From the NCBI RefSeq assembly GCF_014199265.1, contig NZ_JACIJG010000006.1, forward strand, positions 1 through 64,000: a stretch of 64,000 bases of DNA. The letters run 5' to 3'. Below, piece by piece: positions 16,792-25,163 of this stretch. The translations under genes were made by a program, and so were the position numbers. Every line of letters begins with the position of its first letter. Position 1 is the stretch's first letter. A model generated the notes under the pieces. It had not been told where the DNA came from and did no database searches. It was given only the letters and a program-made list of their open reading frames with translations. The stretch comes from Brucella daejeonensis (GTDB lineage Bacteria; Pseudomonadota; Alphaproteobacteria; Rhizobiales; Rhizobiaceae).

Positions 16792-16884
16792 AATAAGTCT
16801 CCTGTCGAATCTCGCCTGCATGGTCCCGAAACGGCGCAAGGCGCTTCGGGCGGGATCATGCGGCTCAGATAAAGGCCGGACGGA

Positions 16885-17577
16885 TCAGAGATATTCCTCT
16901 GCCAGAGCCGCTCCCTTGATTTCATTGGTTGTTCCCGAGCGGCGGATCAGACCGCCGCGCATGATGTGGCCGCTATGGGCAAGCTTCAGCGCGGGCCGCG
17001 CCATCTGCTCGGTCATCAGCACGGCGATACCGTCGTCCTGCATCTGACGCACGGCGGTCGAAATCTGCTGGATCCAGACCGGGGCAAGCCCCAGAAACGG
17101 TTCGTCGAGAAGCAGAAGCTTCGGCCCGCCGCACATGGCTCTGGCGATGGCCACAAGCTGTTGCTGGCCGCCCGAAAGCTGGCCGGCGGGCTGCGCCTGA
17201 CGCTCGGCGAGAAAAGGAAAACTCGCCACCAGCTTGTCCCATGCTTTCGCCTGATCGCGCGAACCGAGCGAGCCTGCGCCCGACAGCACATTGTCCTTGA
17301 CGCTCATGGTCGGGAAAACGCGCCGCCCCTCCGGGGAGTAGCCGATGCCAAGCCTTGCCCGCGCATCGCTGGAAAGGCCGGAAATATTGTGGCCATCGAA
17401 GGTGATCTGGCCACGCGCCGCGCGGACGAGTCCGATAACGGCATTGATCAGACTGGACTTGCCTGCTCCGTTTGCGCCAATGAGAAGGACCGTCTCACCC
17501 GGCGCGACATCGATATCGACGCCGGACAAGGCGCGCGTACCGCCATAGGTTACGTGCAGGTCACGAATGCTGAGCAT
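16885..17577 (-). CDS. livF: Branched-chain amino-acid-type ABC transporter ATPase LivF
   Basis: The 230-residue ATPase has Walker A GANGAGKSS, signature LSGGQQQLVAIARAM, Walker B LLLLDEPFLGLAP and the short C-terminal region typical of LivF. The ATG before LSIRDLHVTYGG is chosen; its reading frame begins within the last codons of livG (17-bp overlap), so translation is probably coupled. It forms the ATPase pair with LivG. LivFGHMK-type importers in Hyphomicrobiales also carry aromatic acids, amides and short acids, so the island's substrate need not be an amino acid. Confidence 0.9.
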   Translation of the reverse strand: MLSIRDLHVTYGGTRALSGVDIDVAPGETVLLIGANGAGKSSLINAVIGLVRAARGQITFDGHNISGLSSDARARLGIGYSPEGRRVFPTMSVKDNVLSGAGSLGSRDQAKAWDKLVASFPFLAERQAQPAGQLSGGQQQLVAIARAMCGGPKLLLLDEPFLGLAPVWIQQISTAVRQMQDDGIAVLMTEQMARPALKLAHSGHIMRGGLIRRSGTTNEIKGAALAEEYL

Positions 17578-18319
17578 CGTCGTCCTCCTCGTCGCTGCCG
17601 CCCAGATAGGCATTGATCACATCGGGATTGGCGAGCACCGTTTCCGGCTTGCCTTCGGCAATCAACCGTCCACCGTCCAGAACGATGATCGACGGGCACA
17701 GCCGCTTGATCAGTTCCATGTCGTGTTCGACCAGCAGCACGCCGCAACCAAAGGATTCCTGCGCAAAACGCACATAGGTATCGATGTTGACGCGTTCGGA
17801 TTTTTCCAGACCCGCCGCCGGTTCATCGAGCAGCAATATCTTGGGCTGCGTTGCCAACGCCATGGTAAGGCCCAGCATCTTCTGAAGCCCATAGGGAAGG
17901 ATTTCCGCACTGCGGGTCCAGTTTTCGGCAAGGCCAAACTGGTCAAGAAGCGGCGACAGTTGTTCGAGCACCGCACGCCCCTTCCCGGAAAAGCGAAGCG
18001 CGGAAAGAAGATTGTCCTCGACGGTATAACCGGTGAAGGTCGCCGTCTGCTGGAAGCTGCGCACCAGCCCCCGGCTGGCATTTTCATAGACCGGCTTGCC
18101 GTCGATCTGCGTATCGCCAAGGAGAACCCGGCCCGAGCTTGGCTTCAGCCGGCCCGAAATGATGTTGATCATCGTCGTCTTGCCCGCGCCGTTCGGCCCG
18201 ATCACGCCGAGAAGTCCGCCGGCCGGCAAGGTGAAGCTGACATCGTTGAAGACTTTCAGACCGCCAAACGCCTTGGAGATGCGATCGGCCTTCAGGGTGC
18301 CTGTTGAATTCCCGTTCAT
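17561..18319 (-). CDS. livG: Branched-chain amino-acid-type ABC transporter ATPase LivG
   Basis: The 252-residue ATPase carries Walker A GPNGAGKTT and Walker B ILLLDEPAAGLEKSE, with the long insert between them typical of LivG. The signature region is LPYGLQKMLGLTMAL, a relaxed form of LSYGQQR. The protein ends in an acidic tail (DEEDDD). The start overlaps the livM stop by 4 bp. It works with LivF on the LivH-LivM pore. Confidence 0.9.
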   Translation of the reverse strand: MNGNSTGTLKADRISKAFGGLKVFNDVSFTLPAGGLLGVIGPNGAGKTTMINIISGRLKPSSGRVLLGDTQIDGKPVYENASRGLVRSFQQTATFTGYTVEDNLLSALRFSGKGRAVLEQLSPLLDQFGLAENWTRSAEILPYGLQKMLGLTMALATQPKILLLDEPAAGLEKSERVNIDTYVRFAQESFGCGVLLVEHDMELIKRLCPSIIVLDGGRLIAEGKPETVLANPDVINAYLGGSDEEDDDAQHS

Positions 18320-19368
18320 CGGCCATTCTCCCCAGTTGCGAGATTGCCGTCATGGGCAGTCACTGTCCGGGCCTTGCCTTCATCCGTGCCGCGCAGGCGC
18401 TTGATGAGCGTGATCGCGATACCAACCAGACCGCCACGCGCAACCAGCGTCACGACAATGATCAGCAGGCCGAAGAGGCCAGGCGATATTTCGCCGGACA
18501 GTGCGAAATAATTGGTCGCATAGACCAGCACGATTGCGCCCACCAGCGAGCCCAGAATGTTCCGCTTGCCGCCGACGATCGTGTAGGTGATGTAGGTGAC
18601 CGACGACATCGGCGCGAAGGACGTCGGGTGTGCGGTCAGGAGCATATTGACCAGCGCAAAGCCCGCGAAACCTGACACGCCAGCCGCAACGCAGAACGCC
18701 ATGGCCTTGTATTTCCAGACCGGCAGACCGAGGCTTTCGGCCAGCACGTCATTGGTCTCGATGGATGCGAATTCATAGCGGAACCAGCGCGTGAAGGCCG
18801 CCGTGATCAGGAAGCCCGTGAAGGCAAGCGCGCAGGTGGTGAGCAGGACATGGGAATTGTCCCACAGGTCCATGCCGAACAGCGTCACCGGCGGCATGCC
18901 GACCAGTCCGTTGGCTCCGCCGGTCAGCGGTTCGGCCTCGAAAAGCACGAGCTGAACGATTTCGGTCAGCACGAAGGTGACAAGCACGAAATAGACGCCC
19001 TTGAGCCGCAGGATGAGCGAACCGAGCGGGATCGCGCACAGGACCGGCACCAGAAAGGCCGCAGCCGACAGGATGAAGATGTCGGTGATGCCCAGACGCA
19101 GGCTGAGAACCGCAACCGTATAGCCGCCGACAGCCATGAAAGCAGGCACGGCGAAGCTCATCAGGTCGAGCCGCTGCATGATATAGACGCCGAGCGCTGC
19201 CGTGGCGGCGATCAGGATCAGGTTGGTTTGCGACAGGATCTGCGGATTGGTGCTGACCAGCGGTATGATAAAGGACAGAAGCACCAGTACCAGCGCAATC
19301 CAGTCGGGAATGCTGAAGAAAGGTTGGCGTCGAACGGCGACGCCCGGAGAAACTGTGGCGCGGTTCAT
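18316..19368 (-). CDS. livM: Branched-chain amino-acid-type ABC transporter permease LivM
   Basis: The 350-residue integral membrane protein has many hydrophobic helices, including YIMQRLDLMSFAVPAFMAVGGY, and the ATPase-contact region SIETNDVLAESLGLPVWKYKAMAFCVAAGVSGFAG typical of LivM. It forms the pore with LivH. Its start overlaps the livH stop by 4 bp, and its stop overlaps the livG start by 4 bp, so the genes are tightly coupled. The C-terminal tail is basic and hydrophilic. Confidence 0.9.
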   Translation of the reverse strand: MNRATVSPGVAVRRQPFFSIPDWIALVLVLLSFIIPLVSTNPQILSQTNLILIAATAALGVYIMQRLDLMSFAVPAFMAVGGYTVAVLSLRLGITDIFILSAAAFLVPVLCAIPLGSLILRLKGVYFVLVTFVLTEIVQLVLFEAEPLTGGANGLVGMPPVTLFGMDLWDNSHVLLTTCALAFTGFLITAAFTRWFRYEFASIETNDVLAESLGLPVWKYKAMAFCVAAGVSGFAGFALVNMLLTAHPTSFAPMSSVTYITYTIVGGKRNILGSLVGAIVLVYATNYFALSGEISPGLFGLLIIVVTLVARGGLVGIAITLIKRLRGTDEGKARTVTAHDGNLATGENGR

Positions 19369-20231
19369 GAACGACGAACCTCCTTGCCGAAAAGTCCCTG
19401 TGGACGGACCACAAGCGTGATCAAGACAATTGCAAAAAGCGTGAGCGCCCCTTTGGAGCCGCCCAGATAGACGGCGGCATAGGCTTCGATCATGCCGACG
19501 ACGAAAGCGGCGACGGTGGCGCCGGTGACGCTTCCCAGACCGCCCAGAATGACGGTAATGAACGAATAGGCGAGCGTTGCGTCACCGACATGCGGCGCAA
19601 GCGACAGGATGGGGGTGACAAGCGCACCTGTTACCCCGGCAAGGCCAGTGGCGAGAGCGAAAGCGAAGGGAAACAGCGCCTTGGTGCGCATGCCAAGCGC
19701 ACTGGCCACGGCGCGATCCTCGGCCATTGCCCTCATGCCACGCCCGACATTCGTGCGATAAATCAACCAATAAACCAACGCTATGGCCACGAGGCAGGCA
19801 ACAAGCACGATCATGTTGGCATAGGGGAAATAGATGCCGCCCAACCGCCAGACACCCGTAACCGGGAAGGAAAACTGCGGCGATTCAGCCCCAAAAATCA
19901 TCAGGATTCCGGTGGCGAGGACAAGATAGAAGCCCATTGTGACCATGAGGGTTGCCTGATGGTCCTCGATCACCCTTTCAAGAATGATCGCTTCGAACAG
20001 CCAGCCAAGTGCAGCCGTGGCGGCGAATGCGATAAGCACCGCCACGGGATAAGGCAGACCGAGCATCGCGGTGCAGTAATAGGCGACGTAGCCGCCCATT
20101 ACATAGAAGCCGCCATGAGCGAAATTCACCACGCCGAGGATACCGAAAATCAGCGTGAACCCGAGCGCAAGCAAAGTATATTGTGACCCGAGACTGATAC
20201 CAATCAGCCCCGTCGTGATGAAGCTTTCCAT
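19365..20231 (-). CDS. livH: Branched-chain amino-acid-type ABC transporter permease LivH
   Basis: The 288-residue permease begins IGISLGSQYTLLALGFTLIFGILGVVNFAHGGFY, the standard LivH N-terminus. It contains the coupling-helix segment GRGMRAMAEDRAVASALGM. Several transmembrane helices follow, with GGLGSVTGATVAAFVVG near the end, a conserved LivH segment. It lies 11 bp after the binding-protein gene. Confidence 0.9.
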   Translation of the reverse strand: MESFITTGLIGISLGSQYTLLALGFTLIFGILGVVNFAHGGFYVMGGYVAYYCTAMLGLPYPVAVLIAFAATAALGWLFEAIILERVIEDHQATLMVTMGFYLVLATGILMIFGAESPQFSFPVTGVWRLGGIYFPYANMIVLVACLVAIALVYWLIYRTNVGRGMRAMAEDRAVASALGMRTKALFPFAFALATGLAGVTGALVTPILSLAPHVGDATLAYSFITVILGGLGSVTGATVAAFVVGMIEAYAAVYLGGSKGALTLFAIVLITLVVRPQGLFGKEVRRS

Positions 20232-20242
20232 GATACGACGCC

Positions 20243-21418
20243 TTACTTTTCGCTGACTGCGTCGGCCCGCAGCAAAGGCTGCTGCTTGCCGCCCTGGACG
20301 ATGCCGATGGCGAACGGATAAGACATTTCCTGATTGATGCCGAAGAAGGCCTGACCGATCCAGTGACCCTTGCCGATATTTTCGTCCTCAACCGGCAGCT
20401 TGCGCATTTCGGCGGCAATCTTTTCGGAATCGTCAACCGTCCCGGCGGCCTGGACGGCCTTGACCATCATGCGTGCCGCAAACACCCAACGGAAGAAGTC
20501 GCTGTTTTCAGGGCGTGGTGAACCCATCAGCTTCTTATACTTGTCTTCCAGGGCACGCATGTTGTCGTCCATGTAGATCGGCTCGTACCAGAGGAAATCC
20601 TTCAGTACGTCAACGCCGCCTGCAACACGGGCGATTTCGTCAAAGCCGGGACCGCCGAGACGGAAGATCGGTCCTTCAAAACCCGCCTGACGCAATTGCT
20701 TGACGATGATGCCGGCATCGCCAGCAGGCGACGAGGCAAGGTCCAACGCGCCGGGATTGGCATTCATGATACGCGTAACGATCGGTGCGAAATTGGTGGT
20801 TCCCCGCTGATAATATTCTTCGGAGACCTTGACGCCCTTTTCCTTGAACACCTGCCCGTTCACGCTGGCGACATCCGTACCGCCCTGATCGTTCGGCGCG
20901 ACAATCACCACGCTGTCGAACTTGAAGCGCTCACGCCCGGCATCGATGATCGGTCCGGCCCAACCAGAGGGTCCGGGACCGATATGGAAAATGGTCGGCC
21001 ACTGCGGGCCGATGGCATTCTTGGCGAAACTATCGACCATTGCGACCATGCGGTTGCGCGTCGCGACCGGTTTCATACCCGTCACTTCCGGCGAGCCGAC
21101 GCTGCCGACAATGACCTTGATGCCCTGGGCGGCAAGCTGGCTCATGGCCGACGCCGCACCTTCAGCGGTATATTTGGAATCGATCACGACAGTGGACACC
21201 GAACACGGTGTGCCGTCGATAACCAGACGCTTCTCGTCGGTTGTTTCCTTGGCGACGAAATTGACAGCGTCGCGGAGCGCTATGCCCCATTGGGCCGCAG
21301 GCCCCGACAGAACAGACGGAGAGCCGATCTTGAGCTCACAAGCCGCGGATGCTGCCCCCGTAAATGCTGTGGACGCAAGCAGGACGCCGCCCAAAAGGCG
21401 ACCGTAACGCAATGACAT
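20243..21418 (-). CDS. LivK-type periplasmic substrate-binding protein
   Basis: The 391-residue protein has a cleavable signal peptide (RLLGGVLLASTAFTGAASA, cut near residue 25). It is followed by a type I periplasmic binding fold starting LKIGSPSVLSGPAAQWG. Two cysteines (in ACELK and TPCSVS) could form a disulfide. The motif VGSVGSPEVTGMKPVATRNRM matches the ligand-contact segment of LivK-like proteins. The ATG before SLRYGRLL has GGAGGAG upstream. Because it leads the island, its ligand should be the pathway substrate. Residues differ enough from amino-acid binders that I would not assume leucine. Confidence 0.87.
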   Translation of the reverse strand: MSLRYGRLLGGVLLASTAFTGAASAACELKIGSPSVLSGPAAQWGIALRDAVNFVAKETTDEKRLVIDGTPCSVSTVVIDSKYTAEGAASAMSQLAAQGIKVIVGSVGSPEVTGMKPVATRNRMVAMVDSFAKNAIGPQWPTIFHIGPGPSGWAGPIIDAGRERFKFDSVVIVAPNDQGGTDVASVNGQVFKEKGVKVSEEYYQRGTTNFAPIVTRIMNANPGALDLASSPAGDAGIIVKQLRQAGFEGPIFRLGGPGFDEIARVAGGVDVLKDFLWYEPIYMDDNMRALEDKYKKLMGSPRPENSDFFRWVFAARMMVKAVQAAGTVDDSEKIAAEMRKLPVEDENIGKGHWIGQAFFGINQEMSYPFAIGIVQGGKQQPLLRADAVSEK

Positions 21419-21506
21419 ATTTTTCTCCTCCCATTGTGCAGGCTGCGCAGCCGCTTCAACACCGTTATCCGGTGAGAAACTCCCTGCGACTGCCAGCCAC
21501 GGAATG

Positions 21507-21535
21507 AACATAAAAGCCGAAGAGAGACCTGTCAA
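21507..21535 (-). promoter_or_regulatory. Sigma-70-type promoter of the island importer operon
   Basis: On the minus strand TTGACA (21530-21535) and TATGTT (21507-21512) are separated by 17 bases. The leader to the binding-protein ATG would be about 80 bases. No comparable promoter was seen between the downstream genes of the right half, which are separated by short gaps or overlaps. Confidence 0.6.
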
Positions 21536-21550
21536 TAAAACGTTTCATCA
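21533..21550. promoter_or_regulatory. LacI-type operator overlapping the -35 box
   Basis: The plus strand reads CAATAAAACGTTTCATCA, an imperfect dyad centred on CG with the AAACGTTT core typical of LacI-family sites. It overlaps the -35 hexamer of the importer promoter, where a bound repressor would block polymerase. The regulator at 9283-10317 is the obvious candidate. No binding evidence is available from sequence. Confidence 0.45.
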
Positions 21551-21986
21551 AAATTTTCGGAAGCCACTTCTTCTTACGAACTTCCAATCACTCCATAAAT
21601 TTTCGTTATATCAATTGGTTAATAGGTTCCATTGACGTAAACTGCCGTTCGATGACATATCGTCCATCTGAAAAATTTAGATTGACCTTCATCATATGAA
21701 TCGTTTTTTTAAACAAAAACCGTCGATACAAACTGCTCTCAAACAGGCTTGATCACAGGGATATTAGCCTGGCTGAGAGCACTGCCGGCAGTCTCGATGA
21801 AGAAGGTTCCGGCTCGTTCCCGGCTATGGATTTGTCGCGGATTCTGTGCCAGGCTGGTGACTGCGGCACAGGATCATGTTCACATCAGGATCCAAACCAG
21901 ATTAGGTTTCGGACGCGAACGAATGTCTCAATTGAGTCTGGGCCGATCGCCATATCCCTTCGGAACGCGGCGATTGGCTCTGGACG
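21551..21986. other. Intergenic stretch with no convincing gene
   Basis: The right end of the importer promoter region is AT-rich (21551-21720). From about 21752 to 21890 the minus strand has a 43-codon open stretch ending RAGTFFIETAGSALSQANIPV and so on before a TGA. It has no start codon and a stop immediately upstream, so at most it is the decayed tail of a gene. A plus-strand frame covering the same bases has no recognisable product. Confidence 0.4.
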
Positions 21987-23570
21987 TTAGAGAAACTTCC
22001 CCGGGAGAAGCGGGCGACGCATGAAAAGCGTCACGAGCGCGGCCAGTATGACGACTAGGCCAATCGCTGCGAACATATCACTGTAAGCCAGCACAAAAGC
22101 CTCCTGCTGAACGGTTCTGGCCAGGATGGCCGTTGCCCTGGCGGTCGCGATAGCCTGGTCACTGTTATGCGCGTCCAGCGCGGCAGCCAGACTTTCAATA
22201 CGGTATTGCACATCCGCCGCACCTCGCTCCAGATGAAGGCCAAGCAGATTAGAGTGCAACTGCTCCTGCATACGGGAAAAGGTACTCACCACGGCAAGGC
22301 CGATAGCTGTGCCGACGGTGCGGACGATATGAACCAGGGAAGCGATCCACTGTATTTCTCGAATGCTGATATCTTCCGTTATCAGCACCATTAACGGCAC
22401 AGCAGCAAATGGCGCGGCGATAGACTGCACGAACAGCGAGGGCAATATCTGATCCGACGTCCACAGATGCGTGAGATTGGACAGCATCAGAACGCCCGCA
22501 CCGAACAGCATCAGCCCGAAAGCCGCCAGACTGCGGGGATCTATCCTGTATGCGAGCCAGGCGACCAATGGCGTCAGAACGATCTGCGGCAGAGCCGAAA
22601 CCCAGAACATCGTGCCGCTCTCCAGCGCGCGATACCCCTGAATCCTGATGAGATATTGCGGCAGCAGATAAGCGGAAGTCATCAAGCCGATGCGCATGGT
22701 GAACATCAGAAAGAGGCTTAAGCCTATGTTGCGTCTGGCAATCAGGCGAAGACTGACCACGGGATCGGGGTGCATCAATGAATGAACGATGTAGACGCCC
22801 AGCAGCAACAGGGCAGATGCCGTCAGCCCGACAATCAATCCCGATCCCAGCCAGTCGAGACGATTACCCTGATCGAGCGCCGTCACCAGTGCGGCGAGCC
22901 CGAAAGACAGCGCCAGCAACCCGAACCCGTCATGCCTGCGAAACCGCAGAAACTTGATGGGATCATTCGCAAGGCCATAGGCACCCGCCAGCAGGGTAAG
23001 ACTACCGGGAATGATATTGATCCAGAACAGATATTCCCATGAAAGGTGGGTGATCACCCAACCTTCGATGCCGACGGCAAGACTAGGCGTGAGCGACGAA
23101 GCCAGCGCGTAGAGGGACAGGCCGTAAAGCCGTAAGTGCTGTGGCAGATGACGCATGACGACTGCATAGGCCATGGGTATCAGGACACCTGCGCTGAGGC
23201 CGCGTATTGCCTGGATGCTGATCAACACCTGAAGATTGGAACTGAAGGGCGCTGCCATCGATGCAATCGTGAAGATGAGCGCGCCGATCATGACGCCGCG
23301 GGCAGGCGAGAGGATGGAGCGCAGCCATACGGCAGACGGTATAGCCGCCACTTCGGCAACCACATAAGCCGTTGTCAGCCAACTCGCTTCGTCCATGCCG
23401 ACGCCCAGCGCCCCGCGAATATCAGCAAGCCCGATATCGGTGAGGCGAGAATTCAGTAGCGATGTTACGGTGCCAAGCAAAACGGCAACAATGCCGATCA
23501 GCGCCCGCATATCCGGTAGACTTGCGGGCTTCGGTTGAGAAGCACCTTGAACGGTGGCAGCGGTAGACAT
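21987..23570 (-). CDS. DHA2-family MFS drug efflux transporter (EmrB-like)
   Basis: The 527-residue membrane protein is a major facilitator of the 14-helix DHA2 group. Marks are WLTTAYVVAEVAAIP in the first helices, the GVMIGALIFTIASMAAPFS region, and IRGLSAGVLIPMAYAVVMRHLP, where EmrB-type proteins have the antiporter motif. With an inner-membrane HlyD adaptor encoded upstream (23722-24870), it would form an EmrAB-like pump exporting hydrophobic compounds through an outer-membrane channel. The ATG before STAATVQG has GGAAAG upstream. Transcription runs from the HlyD gene across a 151-bp gap that contains a degenerate repeat. Confidence 0.88.
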   Translation of the reverse strand: MSTAATVQGASQPKPASLPDMRALIGIVAVLLGTVTSLLNSRLTDIGLADIRGALGVGMDEASWLTTAYVVAEVAAIPSAVWLRSILSPARGVMIGALIFTIASMAAPFSSNLQVLISIQAIRGLSAGVLIPMAYAVVMRHLPQHLRLYGLSLYALASSLTPSLAVGIEGWVITHLSWEYLFWINIIPGSLTLLAGAYGLANDPIKFLRFRRHDGFGLLALSFGLAALVTALDQGNRLDWLGSGLIVGLTASALLLLGVYIVHSLMHPDPVVSLRLIARRNIGLSLFLMFTMRIGLMTSAYLLPQYLIRIQGYRALESGTMFWVSALPQIVLTPLVAWLAYRIDPRSLAAFGLMLFGAGVLMLSNLTHLWTSDQILPSLFVQSIAAPFAAVPLMVLITEDISIREIQWIASLVHIVRTVGTAIGLAVVSTFSRMQEQLHSNLLGLHLERGAADVQYRIESLAAALDAHNSDQAIATARATAILARTVQQEAFVLAYSDMFAAIGLVVILAALVTLFMRRPLLPGKFL

Positions 23571-23628
23571 GGCTTTCCAGCTCCTGCCGCCCTCCCCGAA
23601 CATGATCGCGAGGACGGGCGGCCCGATG

Positions 23629-23717
23629 CAGAGAGGTCCTGACGGAACCGCTCCATCTATTTGTTTTCTCGTATATTCCCGAATGAAACGCAGCTTCTCG
23701 CCTTCGCCGGAAATGCC
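23629..23717. repeat. Degenerate double-palindrome repeat, copy B
   Basis: The segment GGAACCGCTCCATCTATTTG followed by TTTTCTCG parallels GAAACCGCTCTATCTGTTTA plus TTTTTTCG of copy A at 11302-11331. The arms on both sides have lost most of their complementarity. It fills most of the gap between the adaptor and transporter genes of the efflux pair. Confidence 0.4.
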
Positions 23718-23721
23718 CCGG

Positions 23722-24870
23722 CTACTCGATCAGGCTGGCTGTTGTCTCGATATGTCGATCGGTATGCACGGTCGCCACGACGGACATTCCCGGCCGCAGC
23801 CGACCTTCAAGTTCGCTGTTCTGCTCAAGCGCAATGCGCACGCCCACACGCTGGGCCACTTTTGTGAAGTTGCCCGTGGCGTTATCCGGCGGCAGAAGAC
23901 TGAACTCCGATCCGGTTGCGGGCGACAGACGCTCCACATACCCCTGCAATTCCTTGCCTGGGAATGTGTCGACCGTAACGCTCACGACCTGCCCGGGACG
24001 GAATTTGGCCAACTGCGTTTCCTTGAAATTGGCGACCACATAAAGTTTCGATATCGGCACGACGGAAACGAGTTGCGCTCCGGCTCGTACATATTGTCCC
24101 TCGCGCGCGCCGCTCACACCTACGACGCCGTCGATCGGCGCCGTTATGTGTGTGCGATCCAGATCGATCTGCGCGAGCTTCAACGTAGCCTGCTGGCTGG
24201 ACAGCTCTGCCTTTGCCTGATCCGACTGGGTGGCCAGAACGTCCAGTTTCTGACGCTGGGCTGCTATTTCGGCCTGCTGTTCGGCAATCCTGGCTTCGAT
24301 GCGTTTGACATCTGCAATCGCCGCCTCAAGCTTTTGCGCCGTCGACCAGCCGTCTTTCGTCAGCGATGTCTGACGCTGGCCTTCGCTGACGATGCGCTCC
24401 CTGTCGGCGTTGAGCGCGGCCAACCCGGCTTCGGCCTGTTCGATCATGCGCTGCTGCAAGACGATATTGCTCTGCGTATTGCGGATCGCCGCCTGTGCGG
24501 CGGAGACGGCTGCCGTGGCCTGATCCACCCGTGCCTGATATTGAACCGGGTCGATCTCCATCAACAACTGTCCGGCCTTGACCTGCTGGTAGTCCTCCAC
24601 GAGCAACCGCACGATACGCCCGCCAACTTCAGCGCTGACAGGTGTTGTATCGGCGCGCAGATAGGCATTGTCGGTGGTCTGGTTGGTCATACCCGCCACC
24701 CAGTTGCCCCAGCCGAGCGGGACGACAATGGCAAGGCCGATCCCGGCGACGATCACCGATGCGCGAGCGAGAGTGAGATAGGCGCGGCGGCGGGGCCTTT
24801 TGGCTACCTTGGCTGTTTCTGCCGGCTTCTCTTCAGCCGACCGCTGGAACAACACAACTGGCTTGTTCAT
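23722..24870 (-). CDS. HlyD-family membrane fusion protein (EmrA-like)
   Basis: The 382-residue adaptor has one N-terminal transmembrane helix (VIVAGIGLAIVVPLGWGNWVAG) after a basic cytoplasmic segment (KRPRRR). The motif TDNAYLRADTTPVSAEVGGRIVRLLV is the hallmark of EmrA-type proteins. A long coiled-coil hairpin follows, then the lipoyl/beta-barrel part DRTHITAPIDGVVGVSGAREGQYV. A longer frame exists, but the ATG before NKPVVLF overlaps the stop of the small upstream gene by 4 bp (ATGA), which fixes the start. It should link the DHA2 transporter to an outer-membrane channel encoded elsewhere. Confidence 0.88.
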   Translation of the reverse strand: MNKPVVLFQRSAEEKPAETAKVAKRPRRRAYLTLARASVIVAGIGLAIVVPLGWGNWVAGMTNQTTDNAYLRADTTPVSAEVGGRIVRLLVEDYQQVKAGQLLMEIDPVQYQARVDQATAAVSAAQAAIRNTQSNIVLQQRMIEQAEAGLAALNADRERIVSEGQRQTSLTKDGWSTAQKLEAAIADVKRIEARIAEQQAEIAAQRQKLDVLATQSDQAKAELSSQQATLKLAQIDLDRTHITAPIDGVVGVSGAREGQYVRAGAQLVSVVPISKLYVVANFKETQLAKFRPGQVVSVTVDTFPGKELQGYVERLSPATGSEFSLLPPDNATGNFTKVAQRVGVRIALEQNSELEGRLRPGMSVVATVHTDRHIETTASLIE

Positions 24871-25052
24871 GACACGCAGTTCCTGAATTGATTGTCTCGA
24901 AAAAATACCGGCTTCGGCGCGCCCTGACCGGACAGCAAAGATGCTCTGTCCCGTGCAACCACAGCTTCCGGCTGGCTCACAAACGGATTTTCGGACAGCG
25001 CAGCGCCTGCATTGAGAGCAATCGCAGCGACAGCAAGAACGATCTTTTTCAT
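24867..25052 (-). CDS. Small exported protein translationally coupled to the efflux adaptor
   Basis: The 61-residue protein begins with a clear signal peptide (MKKIVLAVAAIALNAGAALS, cut near residue 20). The mature part has about 40 residues, rich in polar residues, with one cysteine near the end (RNCVS). Its stop overlaps the adaptor start by 4 bp, so it is probably real and cotranslated. A ribosome site GGAGAC precedes the ATG. I do not recognise a characterised function; short exported proteins of similar form (DUF680-like) are frequent in Hyphomicrobiales. It could be a periplasmic accessory of the pump or simply the first gene of the inducible operon. Confidence 0.65.
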   Translation of the reverse strand: MKKIVLAVAAIALNAGAALSENPFVSQPEAVVARDRASLLSGQGAPKPVFFRDNQFRNCVS

Positions 25053-25150
25053 TTTCTGTCTCCTTGGATCTTCGTCTGCGGCTCATGGATTCCAAAGGCG
25101 TTTGATCGGCCTAATATGATGACGCACCTTCCATGATTGAAATGATTTGT

Positions 25151-25156
25151 TATAAT
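25151..25156 (+). promoter_or_regulatory. TATAAT -10 box of the LysR regulator gene
   Basis: A perfect TATAAT ends 7 bases before the LysR ATG, so a transcript from it would have almost no leader. No good -35 box is present at the right distance; LysR promoters often rely on activators or are weak. AGGA lies only 3 bases from the ATG. Confidence 0.4.
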
Positions 25157-25163
25157 TAGGACC

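Noticed and set aside
21749-22024. 91-codon plus-strand frame before the MFS gene
   Set aside because: It has no ribosome site and runs into the antisense end of the MFS gene; no domain is seen.
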